Part shown: one piece after another, positions 37,085 through 47,099 of the stretch
Numbering within the stretch: position 1 is the stretch's first letter
Layout: every line of letters begins with the position of its first letter
From: Ignavibacterium sp.
Lineage (GTDB): Bacteria; Bacteroidota; Ignavibacteria; Ignavibacteriales; Ignavibacteriaceae
Assembly: GCF_025998815.1 (NCBI RefSeq)
Contig: NZ_AP026678.1
Coordinates: forward strand, 3,502,707-3,566,706
Direction of reading: 5' to 3'
DNA length: 64,000 bases
Notes under the pieces: model-generated
What the model saw: only the letters and a program-made list of their open reading frames with translations
What the model was told of the DNA's origin: nothing
Databases searched by the model: none
Position numbers and translations under genes: made by a program

Positions 37085-37093
37085 TTTTTTTTG

Positions 37094-37783
37094 CTAAACT
37101 TTTTTCATCGCTTCAACAAACCAGCTTGTAACAATATGCGGACGAGTAATTGCTGTTCCCACTACAACTGCAAATGCCCCCAACTCAATCATTCTTTTTG
37201 CATCTTGCGGAGTATTGATTCTTCCTTCAGCAATAACGGGAGTTTTAATCTTATTAACTAATGATTTTACTAATTCAAAATTTGGCGATTTAATTTTATC
37301 ACCGGCTGTTTCAGGTGTGTAACCATTTAAAGTTGTCGAAACAAAATCAGCACCAACTTCAGCACAGGCAATTGCTTCATCTTCTTTTGCGATATCAGCC
37401 ATTACCAGACAATTAAAATCAGCTTTTACTTTTTTTATAAATTCGGGTCCGGTAAGGTTCTCTCTTTTTCTGAAAGTTCCATCAATTGCAATGATGTGTG
37501 TTCCGATTGAAATTAAATCTTCTACATCCTTTAAGCTTCCTGTAATCCTAACTGAAGCATCTTTAAACTTTGATTTGATTAAACCAATTACAGGAACCTG
37601 AGTTTGTTCAATTATCATTTTTGTTTTTTCTATTCCCTCTGAACGAATAGCAGCCGCACCGCCCATAATAGCTGCTTTGGCAAACATTGTAATTCCTTCC
37701 GGCGAGTTGAAAGGGGAATCACCTTCTGCCTGACACGATACAATCAATTGTCCTTTAAGCTTTTCTATTAATTCATTTAACAT
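37094..37783 (-). CDS. nanE: N-acylmannosamine-6-phosphate 2-epimerase
   Basis: A 229-residue TIM-barrel enzyme converting ManNAc-6-phosphate to GlcNAc-6-phosphate in sialic acid and amino-sugar catabolism. The sequence is a full NanE: LIVSCQAEGDSPFN at the start, the catalytic Lys70 in VIGLIK, MADIAKEDEAI, FVSTTLNGYT, catalytic Glu186 in VIAEGRINTP, and the phosphate site VVVGTAITRP. The start overlaps the upstream gene by 11 bases. NanA (sialate lyase) and NanK are absent from the window, so the ManNAc source is unclear; ManNAc from surface polysaccharide is possible. The product would flow via NagA (not here) to NagB at 63141. Confidence 0.95.
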   Translation of the reverse strand: MLNELIEKLKGQLIVSCQAEGDSPFNSPEGITMFAKAAIMGGAAAIRSEGIEKTKMIIEQTQVPVIGLIKSKFKDASVRITGSLKDVEDLISIGTHIIAIDGTFRKRENLTGPEFIKKVKADFNCLVMADIAKEDEAIACAEVGADFVSTTLNGYTPETAGDKIKSPNFELVKSLVNKIKTPVIAEGRINTPQDAKRMIELGAFAVVVGTAITRPHIVTSWFVEAMKKV

Positions 37784-38681
37784 TTTGATTTACTTTTTCT
37801 TTAAGTGCTTTTTCGATTAAAGACGATTTTATGAAATTATGTTCGATTCCAAAATTTTCATTAATCAATGAATTAGTATGAAAGATATCTTCATTAAAAT
37901 CCGGTAATGTTTCGGATTTATATAGTCTATAAGTCTGTGGTGCTATAAGCTGAACTCTCGCGCCTTTTGTCAACAGATAAATTTCGTAATCATTAAGGAT
38001 TTTTTGCGCTTCATTCTCAAGAAAAAGTTCCTGACTTTCAATCGGAATGTTTAATGAAACCCAGAATCTTAAATCAAATAGTTGTACAAATTTTTCAACA
38101 GCTTTGTGATTAATAACTTCCTCATCTCTCGATAAATCAATGTTAAAACCATTATTGCCGGATTTACTTACAAACAAATTGAAATTAGCTTTGATTAATT
38201 CTCTTTTTATCCCCAGAAGTTTCATCAGTGAAAAGTTCTCACTGCAATCAATAATTTTTTTTGCTGAATAAACAAGCTCACCTTCCTTTGCGGAAAGATG
38301 AATCTGATTGAAAACTTTCCCGTCTTTTAATTTGAACGGAACAACATGAAACAATAAATCAACTTTACTTCGTTCAAGGTTTTGTTGTAAAACATATTTT
38401 ACAGATTCAGGATTCATCACAACCTGATTCTGATATTTGTAAAATAATCCGTGTCTTTCTTCAACAATCTGATTATAAATTTTAAGAGTTATACCGGAAA
38501 GCAATTCTTCATTTATAAACTGATTACAACAAAGACTATGTGTAACTTCTCCACCGGGAAATCCGTAGTTGTTGAGCAACAAAACTTCTGCACCTTCATT
38601 TGATTTTTGAATTGCAGTAACGCAGCCAACAAGGTTAGCAGGATAAATTATGAAATCATATTTCTTGTCAATTACTTTCAT
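37773..38681 (-). CDS. Degenerate FAD_oxidored paralogue, probably unable to bind FAD normally
   Basis: A 302-residue protein whose first 90 residues match the FAD oxidoreductase at 35765: [20 protein letters not shown] and [18 protein letters not shown]. The GAGIAG dinucleotide-binding motif is replaced by YPANLVG, and the C-terminal FAD-closing block (AGRCISS..EGHSALR in the paralogue) is absent. The frame is open, the start overlaps the HyuA stop as ATGA, and the end overlaps nanE by 11 bases. It therefore looks translated and kept, perhaps as a partner subunit, not a decayed gene. No function can be assigned. Confidence 0.7.
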   Translation of the reverse strand: MKVIDKKYDFIIYPANLVGCVTAIQKSNEGAEVLLLNNYGFPGGEVTHSLCCNQFINEELLSGITLKIYNQIVEERHGLFYKYQNQVVMNPESVKYVLQQNLERSKVDLLFHVVPFKLKDGKVFNQIHLSAKEGELVYSAKKIIDCSENFSLMKLLGIKRELIKANFNLFVSKSGNNGFNIDLSRDEEVINHKAVEKFVQLFDLRFWVSLNIPIESQELFLENEAQKILNDYEIYLLTKGARVQLIAPQTYRLYKSETLPDFNEDIFHTNSLINENFGIEHNFIKSSLIEKALKEKVNQNVK

Positions 38682-40831
38682 TTCTTTTGCGAAGCTAAAA
38701 TTACAACAGATTCATCTTGCGAAATTTTAGAAAGCTCAAATTCTGATAACGAAGTAATTTGAGTCTCGTTTATTAGTCCAGTAAAATCCAGAATCCGTGA
38801 TGAAGCAATTATGAAAATATCAGGAACCAAAGCACCGGCATCTCCAAATGAAGTCAACTCTGAAATTATTTTTGAAATTGAAGATTTTACTTCACTTACT
38901 TTTACTTTCAATCCTTTTGCATTTTGCAATTGTAGTTTTATTGTTCCTTCTTTATCAATTACTCTGAAACTGTTCACATCTTCTTTTATCAATCCAAATA
39001 AATGCTTCTGAATTTTTTCAAGATTAAAGACAGTGAAGAAATCTGAGTTGAAGAAAATATTCACATTCTTTTTATCAGTCCTCAAAGATTTTGAAGCAAT
39101 CTCAAGCAATTCTTCCTCTGATAAAATTTTACTAACAATTTCTTTTGAACGCATTTCACTCGAACCCATTGCAACGGCGATTACTTTTTTGTTTGTTGTG
39201 TCAATCTCAACGCTTACTTCAATCGTTTCCGGATTAGCACCCATTTTAACAACTGATTCAAATGCCTGCTGTCTTAAAGCAATTATATCATTTTCTGTCG
39301 GATTGATTATTGTTTTCTCGACCGAATCCCGAATCATTCCAAGCGCAGCACCAATCGCAGAAATTACTTCACAATCCTTTGCGATTCGATGAGGATAATT
39401 AAGATATTTTGATGTGAATGGAACAATTGCAGAAGCACCTCCACCACCACCGACTAACTCAACCAATTCTTTGTCTAATTTATATTCACGGATTAACTGA
39501 TCAATTACAGGTTTAATTTTTTCCGCGGAGATTTTAAGAATTTCTTCAGCCAAATCATTTTCAGATTTATTAAAAATTTTTGACAAAGATGAAAAACATT
39601 TCTTAATGGAATTGATGTTTCCTTCGCTATGACCTTTTTCTTCAACAAGATTTAGTATGTACGATGCTTCGGTCGGTGTAACAGTAAATTTATTTTGTGA
39701 TGATTTGATTTTAATAGCGAGATAATCATCAGGATCATTTTCAAGCGGTTGAATTTTTTCTAATTCAATATCAGAGAAATCTTCATCTGAGAATGCAACA
39801 TAATTTAACTGAGCTATGTGAGCGCTTCTCGGACCAACATCAACAATTTTATTTTTGTAAAATCTCGGAACAGAACCACCTGCAATACCAAGCGTGCGAA
39901 CATCAAGCGTTCGCAAGTATAACCGGTTGCCACCAATCTGTGCACTTTTAACTTGTGGTTTACCATTTTTAATTACAGAAATATCGGTTGAAGTTCCACC
40001 GACTTCAAGAAAAATTCCATCAGAAACTTTTTCGTACATTAAAGCTGCCGCAACTCCCGCAGCAGGGCCGGAAAGCATCGTAAGGATTGGTCGCTTTCGC
40101 ATTTCGTTTATGTCCATTATTCCACCGTCTGAACGCATAACCATTAAAGGAGCTTTTACACCACTTTCACGAATTGCCTGCTCGGTCATATTTGCAGTCT
40201 CGAGCATCTTAGGCATCATACTGGCATTTATCACGGCAGTTCTCGTACGAACACGAAGTCCATATAATTTTGAAATTCTGCTTGCTGCACTGCAAAGCAA
40301 ATTCATTGACTCAGCAACTTCAATAACCAAATCTTCATTTGCAGGATTATCAACTCCGAATGCTTCTGATGCAACTATTACCTGAGCGCCTTCGCTCAAA
40401 AGTTCTTCAATGCTTTTTTGTATTTGTACTTTTGAGATTTCTTTTGAAGTATTAACAAAACGAAATCTTGTTTGTAAAAATTTCCCGGGTGAAAGTTCAA
40501 TGTTTTTAAGATTGATTTCATTCTTTGCCCGAAACGCTTCAACTCCTTTTGCCATTCCAATTATTCCAACAACAGCAACATCACCTTCAAGCAAAGCATT
40601 TGTTGCCTGAGTTGTTGAATGAGCAATCAATACAACTTCACCAGGCTGGATATTATTTTCAGTCAAAAGATTTTTCATCGAGTCAACAACTCCACGTGCA
40701 ACCCCTTCTTTAGCTTTATGAGTTGTTGGCACACATGATTTTCCAACCAGTGAATAATCTGAAATATCCACTGCTACTGCATGAGTAAATGTACCGCCGA
40801 CATCAATTCCTATTTTAATTTTTCTTGACAT
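38678..40831 (-). CDS. Hydantoinase/oxoprolinase family protein (HyuA type) without a HyuB partner
   Basis: A 717-residue ASKHA-fold ATPase of the HyuA/5-oxoprolinase family. Marks: the phosphate-1 motif [75 protein letters not shown] and the C-terminal [14 protein letters not shown]. Characterised relatives use ATP to open lactam or imide rings (hydantoins, 5-oxoproline) or activate carboxylation substrates. HyuA usually needs HyuB, which is not nearby. A C-terminal extension of about 180 residues follows the core. The ATG at 40831 is preferred to a TTG just before it. Coupled to the degenerate FAD gene by ATGA. Confidence 0.87.
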   Translation of the reverse strand: MSRKIKIGIDVGGTFTHAVAVDISDYSLVGKSCVPTTHKAKEGVARGVVDSMKNLLTENNIQPGEVVLIAHSTTQATNALLEGDVAVVGIIGMAKGVEAFRAKNEINLKNIELSPGKFLQTRFRFVNTSKEISKVQIQKSIEELLSEGAQVIVASEAFGVDNPANEDLVIEVAESMNLLCSAASRISKLYGLRVRTRTAVINASMMPKMLETANMTEQAIRESGVKAPLMVMRSDGGIMDINEMRKRPILTMLSGPAAGVAAALMYEKVSDGIFLEVGGTSTDISVIKNGKPQVKSAQIGGNRLYLRTLDVRTLGIAGGSVPRFYKNKIVDVGPRSAHIAQLNYVAFSDEDFSDIELEKIQPLENDPDDYLAIKIKSSQNKFTVTPTEASYILNLVEEKGHSEGNINSIKKCFSSLSKIFNKSENDLAEEILKISAEKIKPVIDQLIREYKLDKELVELVGGGGGASAIVPFTSKYLNYPHRIAKDCEVISAIGAALGMIRDSVEKTIINPTENDIIALRQQAFESVVKMGANPETIEVSVEIDTTNKKVIAVAMGSSEMRSKEIVSKILSEEELLEIASKSLRTDKKNVNIFFNSDFFTVFNLEKIQKHLFGLIKEDVNSFRVIDKEGTIKLQLQNAKGLKVKVSEVKSSISKIISELTSFGDAGALVPDIFIIASSRILDFTGLINETQITSLSEFELSKISQDESVVILASQKK

Positions 40832-40878
40832 CAAATAATTCTTACTTTTTTATTAACATAAACTGAGAATATGTAATT

Positions 40879-40952
40879 GTCATTCTGAGTTTCCCGACTA
40901 TTCGGGATATGAAGAATCTCTTGATTAGATCCTTCACTTCGTTCAGGATGAC
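40879..40952. repeat. Palindromic intergenic repeat (GTCATTCTGAAC family), copy 3
   Basis: Left end GTCATTCTGAG and right end GTTCAGGATGAC pair imperfectly. Nested inside is a perfect small hairpin TCCCGACTATTCGGGA. It fills the gap between the permease stop and the HyuA start, the only wide gap at the head of the operon. Confidence 0.78.
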
Positions 40953-40976
40953 GAATAAAATCCTTTCAATGTATCA

Positions 40977-42452
40977 TCACATAAACATTATTGCTGAAAT
41001 AATTAATCCGATAAATGCTAATAACCATGTGTAAGGAATTGTATTCCATAAAACTTTTTGAACATCAACGCGCATTTCATTTGCAAGCCACACATTATGA
41101 GTATTTGTTGGATCAGAAATTCCCTGTATTTGTCCAACAGCCATCAATAGTCCCATCACTGAAGCGGGAATCATTCCACTTGCAAGAAAAACTGCTGCAA
41201 GTCCATATCCCATTCCCCAAACATTAAGTGGACCTCTATAAAGCGCCAGTGGAGCTGCTAAAGTGAATGTTAAAACATAAGCAAAAGCATTCGAAGGAAT
41301 AATTTCTAACATCAGAGGTTTAATTAAATTAAGTACAGGCCAGCCATTTGGATATTGCGGTAATTGAGTTCCTGGACCCATTATAGCGACAAGCAACATT
41401 CCGATTCCAAACATCAAAGCAACTGCAGGCATTACAACTCCACCACCTTCAAAACATGACTTGATGAAAATATTTAAACTTCCTTTTTTATAAGTTGAAA
41501 GAAAAGCAAAGAGTAATCCAAGAATAAAAGATGCAATAAAATTCACATCGAATAAAAGTATAAGAAGTAAAGGAAGAAATGGAGAGAAGAAACTAACCCA
41601 GTATGGCTGAGTAAGATTTTCATTTTTCTTTAGTAATATTCTGATGAATGCAATTGCGAACAGAATAATTATCAAAGCTGCAACTAAAAATTTGATTAGA
41701 TTTCCAATCTTTGAGAGGAATGCGTTTGTTGCATCTTGTGCTTCAGTGCTTAATAAATAATTGTAGGAATAATAAGCAACTGCAATAAGAATTATCAAGA
41801 TTGATGATTTGATGAAAATATTTTTGAAGTTAATCTGATGTCCGTCTTTATAAAGTTGAATTGTTATATAACTTATTGCTACTAAAGTTGAGGATATGAG
41901 CATCAGCATTGCAAAAGGTCTGATTTCATTTACAGTAAGTCCCATTACGCTTATATAAACTGCCCAGTTACCAACATTAAGAATTCCACCGATGCTAAGT
42001 CCAAATAAAAATATTCCCACAGAAGTCATTGGACCAATTCCGACTGAAGACATAATTGGAAGTACGATTGTTGCAACCATAATTATTGCGCCTAATCCAC
42101 CAAGAGTTGTGAACAAAGAAATAATCAATAGCAACATTATTACTGCAATCATCCACGGATTATCACCGGAAAGTTCGGCACCTTTTTTAATAAAAGCTTC
42201 TGCAACACCTGTCTTTTGCATTAAAATGCTAAGCATACTTCCGAACATTGCAATTGTGTATGCCTGATATAGTTTAAGTGAACCTTCGCCAATTACGAAT
42301 TGAATAATATCATTGAAATGAATTCCACCACTTATTGAAATAAAAAAAGCCATTAAAGGAAGGGCAATTAACGCAGGAATCTTCCTGAAGAACATCATCA
42401 GAGCAAAGAAAAGAAAAATTGCTATCAGAAGAATTACCTGAATTGATTCCAT
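40977..42452 (-). CDS. Ion-transporter superfamily permease (GntP/citrate-transporter-like)
   Basis: A 491-residue polytopic inner-membrane permease with about 12 hydrophobic segments. The architecture and motifs (IPALIALPLMAFFISISGGI, LFTTLGGLGAIIMVATIVLP, SIGGILNVGNWAVYISVMGL) suggest the IT superfamily, near the gluconate (GntP) or citrate/carboxylate families. I cannot name the exact family. It is the first gene of the minus-strand run ending at 24103 and lies just upstream of the HyuA gene, so its substrate is likely the compound handled by HyuA, NanE and the FAD proteins. A carboxylated or lactam amino sugar is one guess. Confidence 0.72.
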   Translation of the reverse strand: MESIQVILLIAIFLFFALMMFFRKIPALIALPLMAFFISISGGIHFNDIIQFVIGEGSLKLYQAYTIAMFGSMLSILMQKTGVAEAFIKKGAELSGDNPWMIAVIMLLLIISLFTTLGGLGAIIMVATIVLPIMSSVGIGPMTSVGIFLFGLSIGGILNVGNWAVYISVMGLTVNEIRPFAMLMLISSTLVAISYITIQLYKDGHQINFKNIFIKSSILIILIAVAYYSYNYLLSTEAQDATNAFLSKIGNLIKFLVAALIIILFAIAFIRILLKKNENLTQPYWVSFFSPFLPLLLILLFDVNFIASFILGLLFAFLSTYKKGSLNIFIKSCFEGGGVVMPAVALMFGIGMLLVAIMGPGTQLPQYPNGWPVLNLIKPLMLEIIPSNAFAYVLTFTLAAPLALYRGPLNVWGMGYGLAAVFLASGMIPASVMGLLMAVGQIQGISDPTNTHNVWLANEMRVDVQKVLWNTIPYTWLLAFIGLIISAIMFM

Positions 42453-42604
42453 ATTGATTTTTTTTGTTTGTTAAAATTTAAATAAAGCGACTTTCAGGAA
42501 AAATTATTTTAGAATTTTCTTTATAAAAAAATTTTTTTTTTATATTTAAATCAGAAGTTCACGGAATTAAAAAGTTTTATATTTAGCAATAATCTGAGGA
42601 AGCT
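42453..42604. promoter_or_regulatory. Divergent promoter region
   Basis: The 152 bases between the permease (minus) and T9SS propeller (plus) genes are extremely AT-rich, with long A and T runs at about 42525-42550. Both large operons must start here or close by. I see no operator-like repeat. Confidence 0.4.
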
Positions 42605-44014
42605 ATGAAATACATCTTACCAAAAGTCCTTATCATTTTTCTTTTAACTTTAAATATTTCTTTTGCTCAGGTTGAGGAATGGAGATATACTCAAAGATTA
42701 TATTTCCCGCCTGAAGATTCGCTTATCGTAAGACCATACCTTTCCACATTAGCAAGTGATGGAACTTTGTGGGTAATTTCCTCCCGGCTTTTAGATGTTA
42801 ATGCTCATAATGCAATTTATAAGTTAGCTCCCGGTGATACTGTTTTTACAAAATTTATTGACTTTAGTGAGAACGGGGACTCTGATACGCTTACCGGGAA
42901 TATCGGATTCTTGAGAGGTATAACCGTTCTGGGTAATACTCTATATATAGTAGCGACACAACCATATCCTAAAACGCAACCGAATACAGTATCAGCAACT
43001 TACCTGTATCCAAATTTTGATACTACTCAAGTTATTAAGTATGGGTTCGGAATTCAGGGAAGCGGATATGGTTCTTATAACCACGGAGCAGCCATTTCCA
43101 AAGATTCAATTTTATTTACAGGAATTTCTTTCGGTACAACTTTCAGATGTTATAACTTTAGTTATGGTTGGACCTCTGTTGGATATGGTTCGTATGTTCC
43201 GCCTCCACAGTATGTAATGGAACCCGGCGGACCAGATCAGGGTGGAAAAAGTTTTATCAGAGATGTTGCTTTAATACCAAATGCAAATTATGCAGATACT
43301 ACAGTTCCTTTTTATACTTCAAGAAATTCAATTTCGTCAACTCAGCTTACCGGTGGAATTGCAAAATGGATAAATGGTAGTCAATATGATCCTCAAACTT
43401 ACGATCCATTCAGAGTTGAAGACTTTGATTTCTTCCTGCAGTTTATAGATCCATATCCTTATGGAATTGATGTTGATGAAAACGGACTTCTGTGGGTTGC
43501 CGGAATTGATTCAACAAGACGATGGGTAAAAGCATTTGAAATTGATGGAATAAATGCTCTTGAAGTCTATGATTTACCAAGCCAATTCAGTGAAGATATT
43601 CCTGATCCAAATGGTGCTCCGATGACTTCACCGTGTGATGTATCAATCGGACCAAGCGCTTCAACAGCTTATGTAATTGATATGTGGTCCAGAGCTGCGT
43701 TTAAATTTGAAAAGCAATTAATTTCTGTTGAAGATAAGTACAATGGAATTCTGGATTATTCACTCGAGCAGAATTATCCGAATCCCTTTAACCCATCAAC
43801 GATGATAAGATTTACATTACAAAATCAAAGTAATGTGAAGTTAATTGTAACTGATGTTCTGGGAAATGAAGTTGCAACAATTGTTGATGAGAATTTGCCC
43901 GCTGGGAAATACACAAAATCTTTCAATGCTTCTAATCTTCCAAGCGGTGTTTATTTCTATAGTTTAATTACGGATAATTTTAAGCAAACCAGAAAAATGT
44001 TACTTCTCCGATAA
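42605..44014 (+). CDS. T9SS-secreted beta-propeller protein heading cassette 2
   Basis: A 469-residue exported protein with a signal peptide (about 1-21), a propeller-like region (STLASDGTLWVISSRLLDVN, PYGIDVDENGLLWVAGID, CDVSIGPSASTAYVIDMWS) and a T9SS tail (from NYPNPFNPSTMIRF to KMLLLR). GAGGA gives a good ribosome site. It has the same signal-propeller-tail plan as the protein at 22752, though overall similarity is low by eye. A hairpin after the gene (44039) separates it in part from the TonB receptor. Role unknown, probably ligand binding at the surface. Confidence 0.78.
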   Translation: MKYILPKVLIIFLLTLNISFAQVEEWRYTQRLYFPPEDSLIVRPYLSTLASDGTLWVISSRLLDVNAHNAIYKLAPGDTVFTKFIDFSENGDSDTLTGNIGFLRGITVLGNTLYIVATQPYPKTQPNTVSATYLYPNFDTTQVIKYGFGIQGSGYGSYNHGAAISKDSILFTGISFGTTFRCYNFSYGWTSVGYGSYVPPPQYVMEPGGPDQGGKSFIRDVALIPNANYADTTVPFYTSRNSISSTQLTGGIAKWINGSQYDPQTYDPFRVEDFDFFLQFIDPYPYGIDVDENGLLWVAGIDSTRRWVKAFEIDGINALEVYDLPSQFSEDIPDPNGAPMTSPCDVSIGPSASTAYVIDMWSRAAFKFEKQLISVEDKYNGILDYSLEQNYPNPFNPSTMIRFTLQNQSNVKLIVTDVLGNEVATIVDENLPAGKYTKSFNASNLPSGVYFYSLITDNFKQTRKMLLLR

Positions 44015-44038
44015 GTTATTCTGTTGGAGAGTTTAATA

Positions 44039-44073
44039 CCTGTGGTCCATAAATGACCACAGGGAAATTTTTT
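44039..44073 (+). terminator. Intrinsic terminator before the second TonB receptor
   Basis: Perfect stem CCTGTGGTC / GACCACAGG with a 7-base loop, then GAAATTTTTTTG. It should end or attenuate transcription from 42605, so the TonB receptor at 44113 may depend on read-through or its own promoter. Confidence 0.78.
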
Positions 44074-44112
44074 GATTGATTTAATGAGTTGAAAATACCA
44101 ATCAACTTAAAT

Positions 44113-47097
44113 ATGAAACACATTCTATTAAATAAAATCATTTTGATTTTTTTACTATTCAACTCTGTTATTCTTTCCCAGGGACAAACTGGCAAATTAG
44201 TCGGAACAATAACTGACGCAAATACCGGTGAACCTCTGATCGGTGCAAATGTTTTATTAGAAGGTACTAATATTGGCGCTGCAACAAATGCCGAAGGACG
44301 ATTTATAATTCTTAACATCGCTCCGGGCAAATATAATGTTGTTGCAAGCATGGTTGGCTACACAAAAGTTATCGAAAAGAATGTTGAAATCTTCATTGAT
44401 CGGACAACTCAGATAAATCTTAAACTATCAGATGAAACTGTTCAACTTGACCAGGTAGTGGTAGTTGCCAAAAGACCACCGATTATTAAAGACAGAACAT
44501 CAAGTCAATCACACATTGACGATAAACAAATTCAGGCAGCACCAATTGAAGGATTAAGAGGAGCACTTGATTTAACTTCCGGATTTCAGAAAGATCAGAA
44601 GGGAAATTATTCGGTTCGTGGTTCATCCTCTTATGAAGTTAATTTTCAGATTAATGGTGTTGAGCAAATGAGCTCCAACACCAGTGCACCTGCAACTTTC
44701 GGAACTGAGAAGTCTGATAATTCATGGAAATATGATGTCAATCCTTTAGGTGTTCAACAATTACAGTTAATAACAGGTGGCTTTTCTGCTGAATACGGAA
44801 ATGCTCAGGCAGGTGTTGTAAAAGTTGTCTTGAAAGAAGGTGCTCCTCGTTTTACCGGTGAATTCCGGGTAGAATACAGACCTTCAGGACAATACCATTA
44901 TGGACCTTATATCTATGATAAAAATAATTGGGAATGGCAGAAGTGGGGAAAACTTGAAAACTGGATGGCGCGAAAAAATGAAATTGCTTCAGAATTAAAA
45001 CTTGATATAAGATATCAATGGTATAAAGACAATGATCCTGATACATACAATCAACTTGTTGAAAGAGAAATAAAATGGGCTTACGATCTTTGGGTAAAAA
45101 ATCACGAACCTTCTGAAGATAATGTTCTCGGAGTTTATGATTACAGACAATATTCTTATCAGCGTTATTTGTTTGGATTTGGTGGTCCACTCGGGAAAGA
45201 TCCAAACATTCTTAAGTTTTACATTTCAGGAGAGTACAAAAGAAATCCAACCAGACTTCCTACTCCTGAAAAAGTACAGGTAACTCAAAACTATATTTTG
45301 AATATGACTTATCAGCCGTTCCCGCAACATAAGTTTAGATTTATGGGAAGCTATCAGAGTTATCTTGGCGGAATATGGTCTGGCTCTTCAGATATAAGAT
45401 GGTCAGGACTTGCATTTACTCCACCTGGAGTTTCAACAAAATATCTTGTAACAATTGATCCAGTAAGAAATGAACAGACAATTGCTCAGACTCTTAATTG
45501 GGTTTATACAATAAGTAATACTTCCTTTTCTGAATTGATCTTAACACATCAGCAGGAAAAGTATGAATTGCCATTTAAATATCTTGCAGGTTACGGTTTA
45601 GAAGTTGACAGAGCAGATAGTTCAAAAGATCCAAGCGGAACTGTTTTAAGAGAAGGAAGCTGGTGGGAAAAAGATTTCTTCAGAGCACCATTTAGTTTCA
45701 GTACAAATTATTATCAGGATAGCCGTACTGAAAACTATGGATTAAGATTCGACTATACCAATCAGATTAATCAAAATCATTTGATTAAATCCGGTTTGTC
45801 GTTTAATTATTGGGATATGATAAATAATGGAGTTAATTCAAGTTTTCAGGCAAATAGTTTTGTTGCGCGAAATGGTTTTGCTGATTACTATAAAGCTTAT
45901 CCAATAAGTTTAGGATTTTATGTTCAGGACAGAATGGAATTTGAAGGAATGATTGCTAACATCGGACTGAGAGCCGAAGCTTATAATTTTCAGGCAAGAG
46001 TGCCGGTTGATCCATTTAATGTTTTGTATCCGGGAACAGATGGTCCCGGAGTAATAGGAAATCCGGAAACTAAAGATTCAGAAACCAAATATATTTTCCT
46101 TCCAAGAGTAGGTGTTTCATTTCCAATCGGAGAAAGTACAGCATTCAGAATTCAGTATGGACATTTTGCTTCAATGCCAATTTTTTCTCAGGCACTTTCA
46201 AATAAAACCTGGGTTGGATGGCAGGGAATAGGAAATCCTAATCTTGAACCAAAAAAAACAATCCAGTATGAATTCGGATTACAACAAACTATTGGAGAAA
46301 GCAACAGACTGGATTTTGCTGTTTATTACAATGATCGTGTAACACAAATCGGTTCAAGAAATATTGCTGCTTATACCGGAAGCAGAAATCAGTTTGCAGG
46401 ATTTACAGTTGATAACACACCACTTTATTATTACTTATCTTATGCCAACAATGCTTTCGGTTCAACGCTTGGCTTTGAAGCAACGCTTGAATCTTTTGGA
46501 ACGAAAAACTGGTCATACAGAATTAGTTACAGCTTATCCCAAACTACAACAGGAAACTATGGCGCTTCGATAGTTTATCCTGACAATACACGGGGTTATT
46601 CAACAAGAAACTTTACCGGTGAATTTTTGGCTTCGTGGGATAGAACTCATAATCTCAGAACATTAGTTCAATACTTTTGGGATAAAGATGAAGGTCCTGA
46701 ATTATTTGGAGTTAAGCCCCTTGCTGATGCTTCTCTTAGTATGACTTACACTGCACAATCTGGTGTTCCTTTTACTTATATCACGGATTTTGGACTTAGA
46801 GATGTTGTCAATAATCGTCGCTATCCGATTGAATCAAGTGTTGATATAAATTTTATCAAAAATATTTATTTCGGTTCATATAAGCTTTTGATTGGAATAA
46901 GAGTAATGAATTTGTTTGATAATAAATGGATTACACCAATGTCAACGAATGATGATATAAATCTGTGGGTAGAACAAGGTGTAACTATGATGGATGCCGG
47001 AAACAATCCTAACAGATTTAGTTATTTGGTTGCACCTTATCGTGCATTCAGTAATATTCCAAGACAGGTTTTCTTTACAGTAGGTTTCGGATTTTAA
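44113..47097 (+). CDS. TonB-dependent outer-membrane receptor (cassette 2)
   Basis: A 994-residue receptor. Signal peptide (MKHILLNKIILIFLLFNSV, cleaved near LSQG), a carboxypeptidase-regulatory domain (about 22-105, GKLVGTITDANTGEPLIGAN), a plug (about 120-240, KGNYSVRGSSSYEVNFQING and GGFSAEYGNAQAGVVKVVLK), then a barrel ending PRQVFFTVGFGF. The ATG at 44113 begins a normal signal peptide; a TTG at 44089 would add eight residues without purpose. First gene of a tight plus-strand run to 57928. Its company of GHL10 glycosidases suggests uptake of glycan fragments. Confidence 0.92.
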   Translation: MKHILLNKIILIFLLFNSVILSQGQTGKLVGTITDANTGEPLIGANVLLEGTNIGAATNAEGRFIILNIAPGKYNVVASMVGYTKVIEKNVEIFIDRTTQINLKLSDETVQLDQVVVVAKRPPIIKDRTSSQSHIDDKQIQAAPIEGLRGALDLTSGFQKDQKGNYSVRGSSSYEVNFQINGVEQMSSNTSAPATFGTEKSDNSWKYDVNPLGVQQLQLITGGFSAEYGNAQAGVVKVVLKEGAPRFTGEFRVEYRPSGQYHYGPYIYDKNNWEWQKWGKLENWMARKNEIASELKLDIRYQWYKDNDPDTYNQLVEREIKWAYDLWVKNHEPSEDNVLGVYDYRQYSYQRYLFGFGGPLGKDPNILKFYISGEYKRNPTRLPTPEKVQVTQNYILNMTYQPFPQHKFRFMGSYQSYLGGIWSGSSDIRWSGLAFTPPGVSTKYLVTIDPVRNEQTIAQTLNWVYTISNTSFSELILTHQQEKYELPFKYLAGYGLEVDRADSSKDPSGTVLREGSWWEKDFFRAPFSFSTNYYQDSRTENYGLRFDYTNQINQNHLIKSGLSFNYWDMINNGVNSSFQANSFVARNGFADYYKAYPISLGFYVQDRMEFEGMIANIGLRAEAYNFQARVPVDPFNVLYPGTDGPGVIGNPETKDSETKYIFLPRVGVSFPIGESTAFRIQYGHFASMPIFSQALSNKTWVGWQGIGNPNLEPKKTIQYEFGLQQTIGESNRLDFAVYYNDRVTQIGSRNIAAYTGSRNQFAGFTVDNTPLYYYLSYANNAFGSTLGFEATLESFGTKNWSYRISYSLSQTTTGNYGASIVYPDNTRGYSTRNFTGEFLASWDRTHNLRTLVQYFWDKDEGPELFGVKPLADASLSMTYTAQSGVPFTYITDFGLRDVVNNRRYPIESSVDINFIKNIYFGSYKLLIGIRVMNLFDNKWITPMSTNDDINLWVEQGVTMMDAGNNPNRFSYLVAPYRAFSNIPRQVFFTVGFGF

Positions 47098-47099
47098 TT

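Noticed and set aside
39033..40385. Long plus-strand frames opposite the HyuA gene
   Set aside because: Low-complexity translation (Ser/Phe/Ile-rich) typical of the reverse complement of an AT-rich gene; the HyuA frame has unmistakable motifs.
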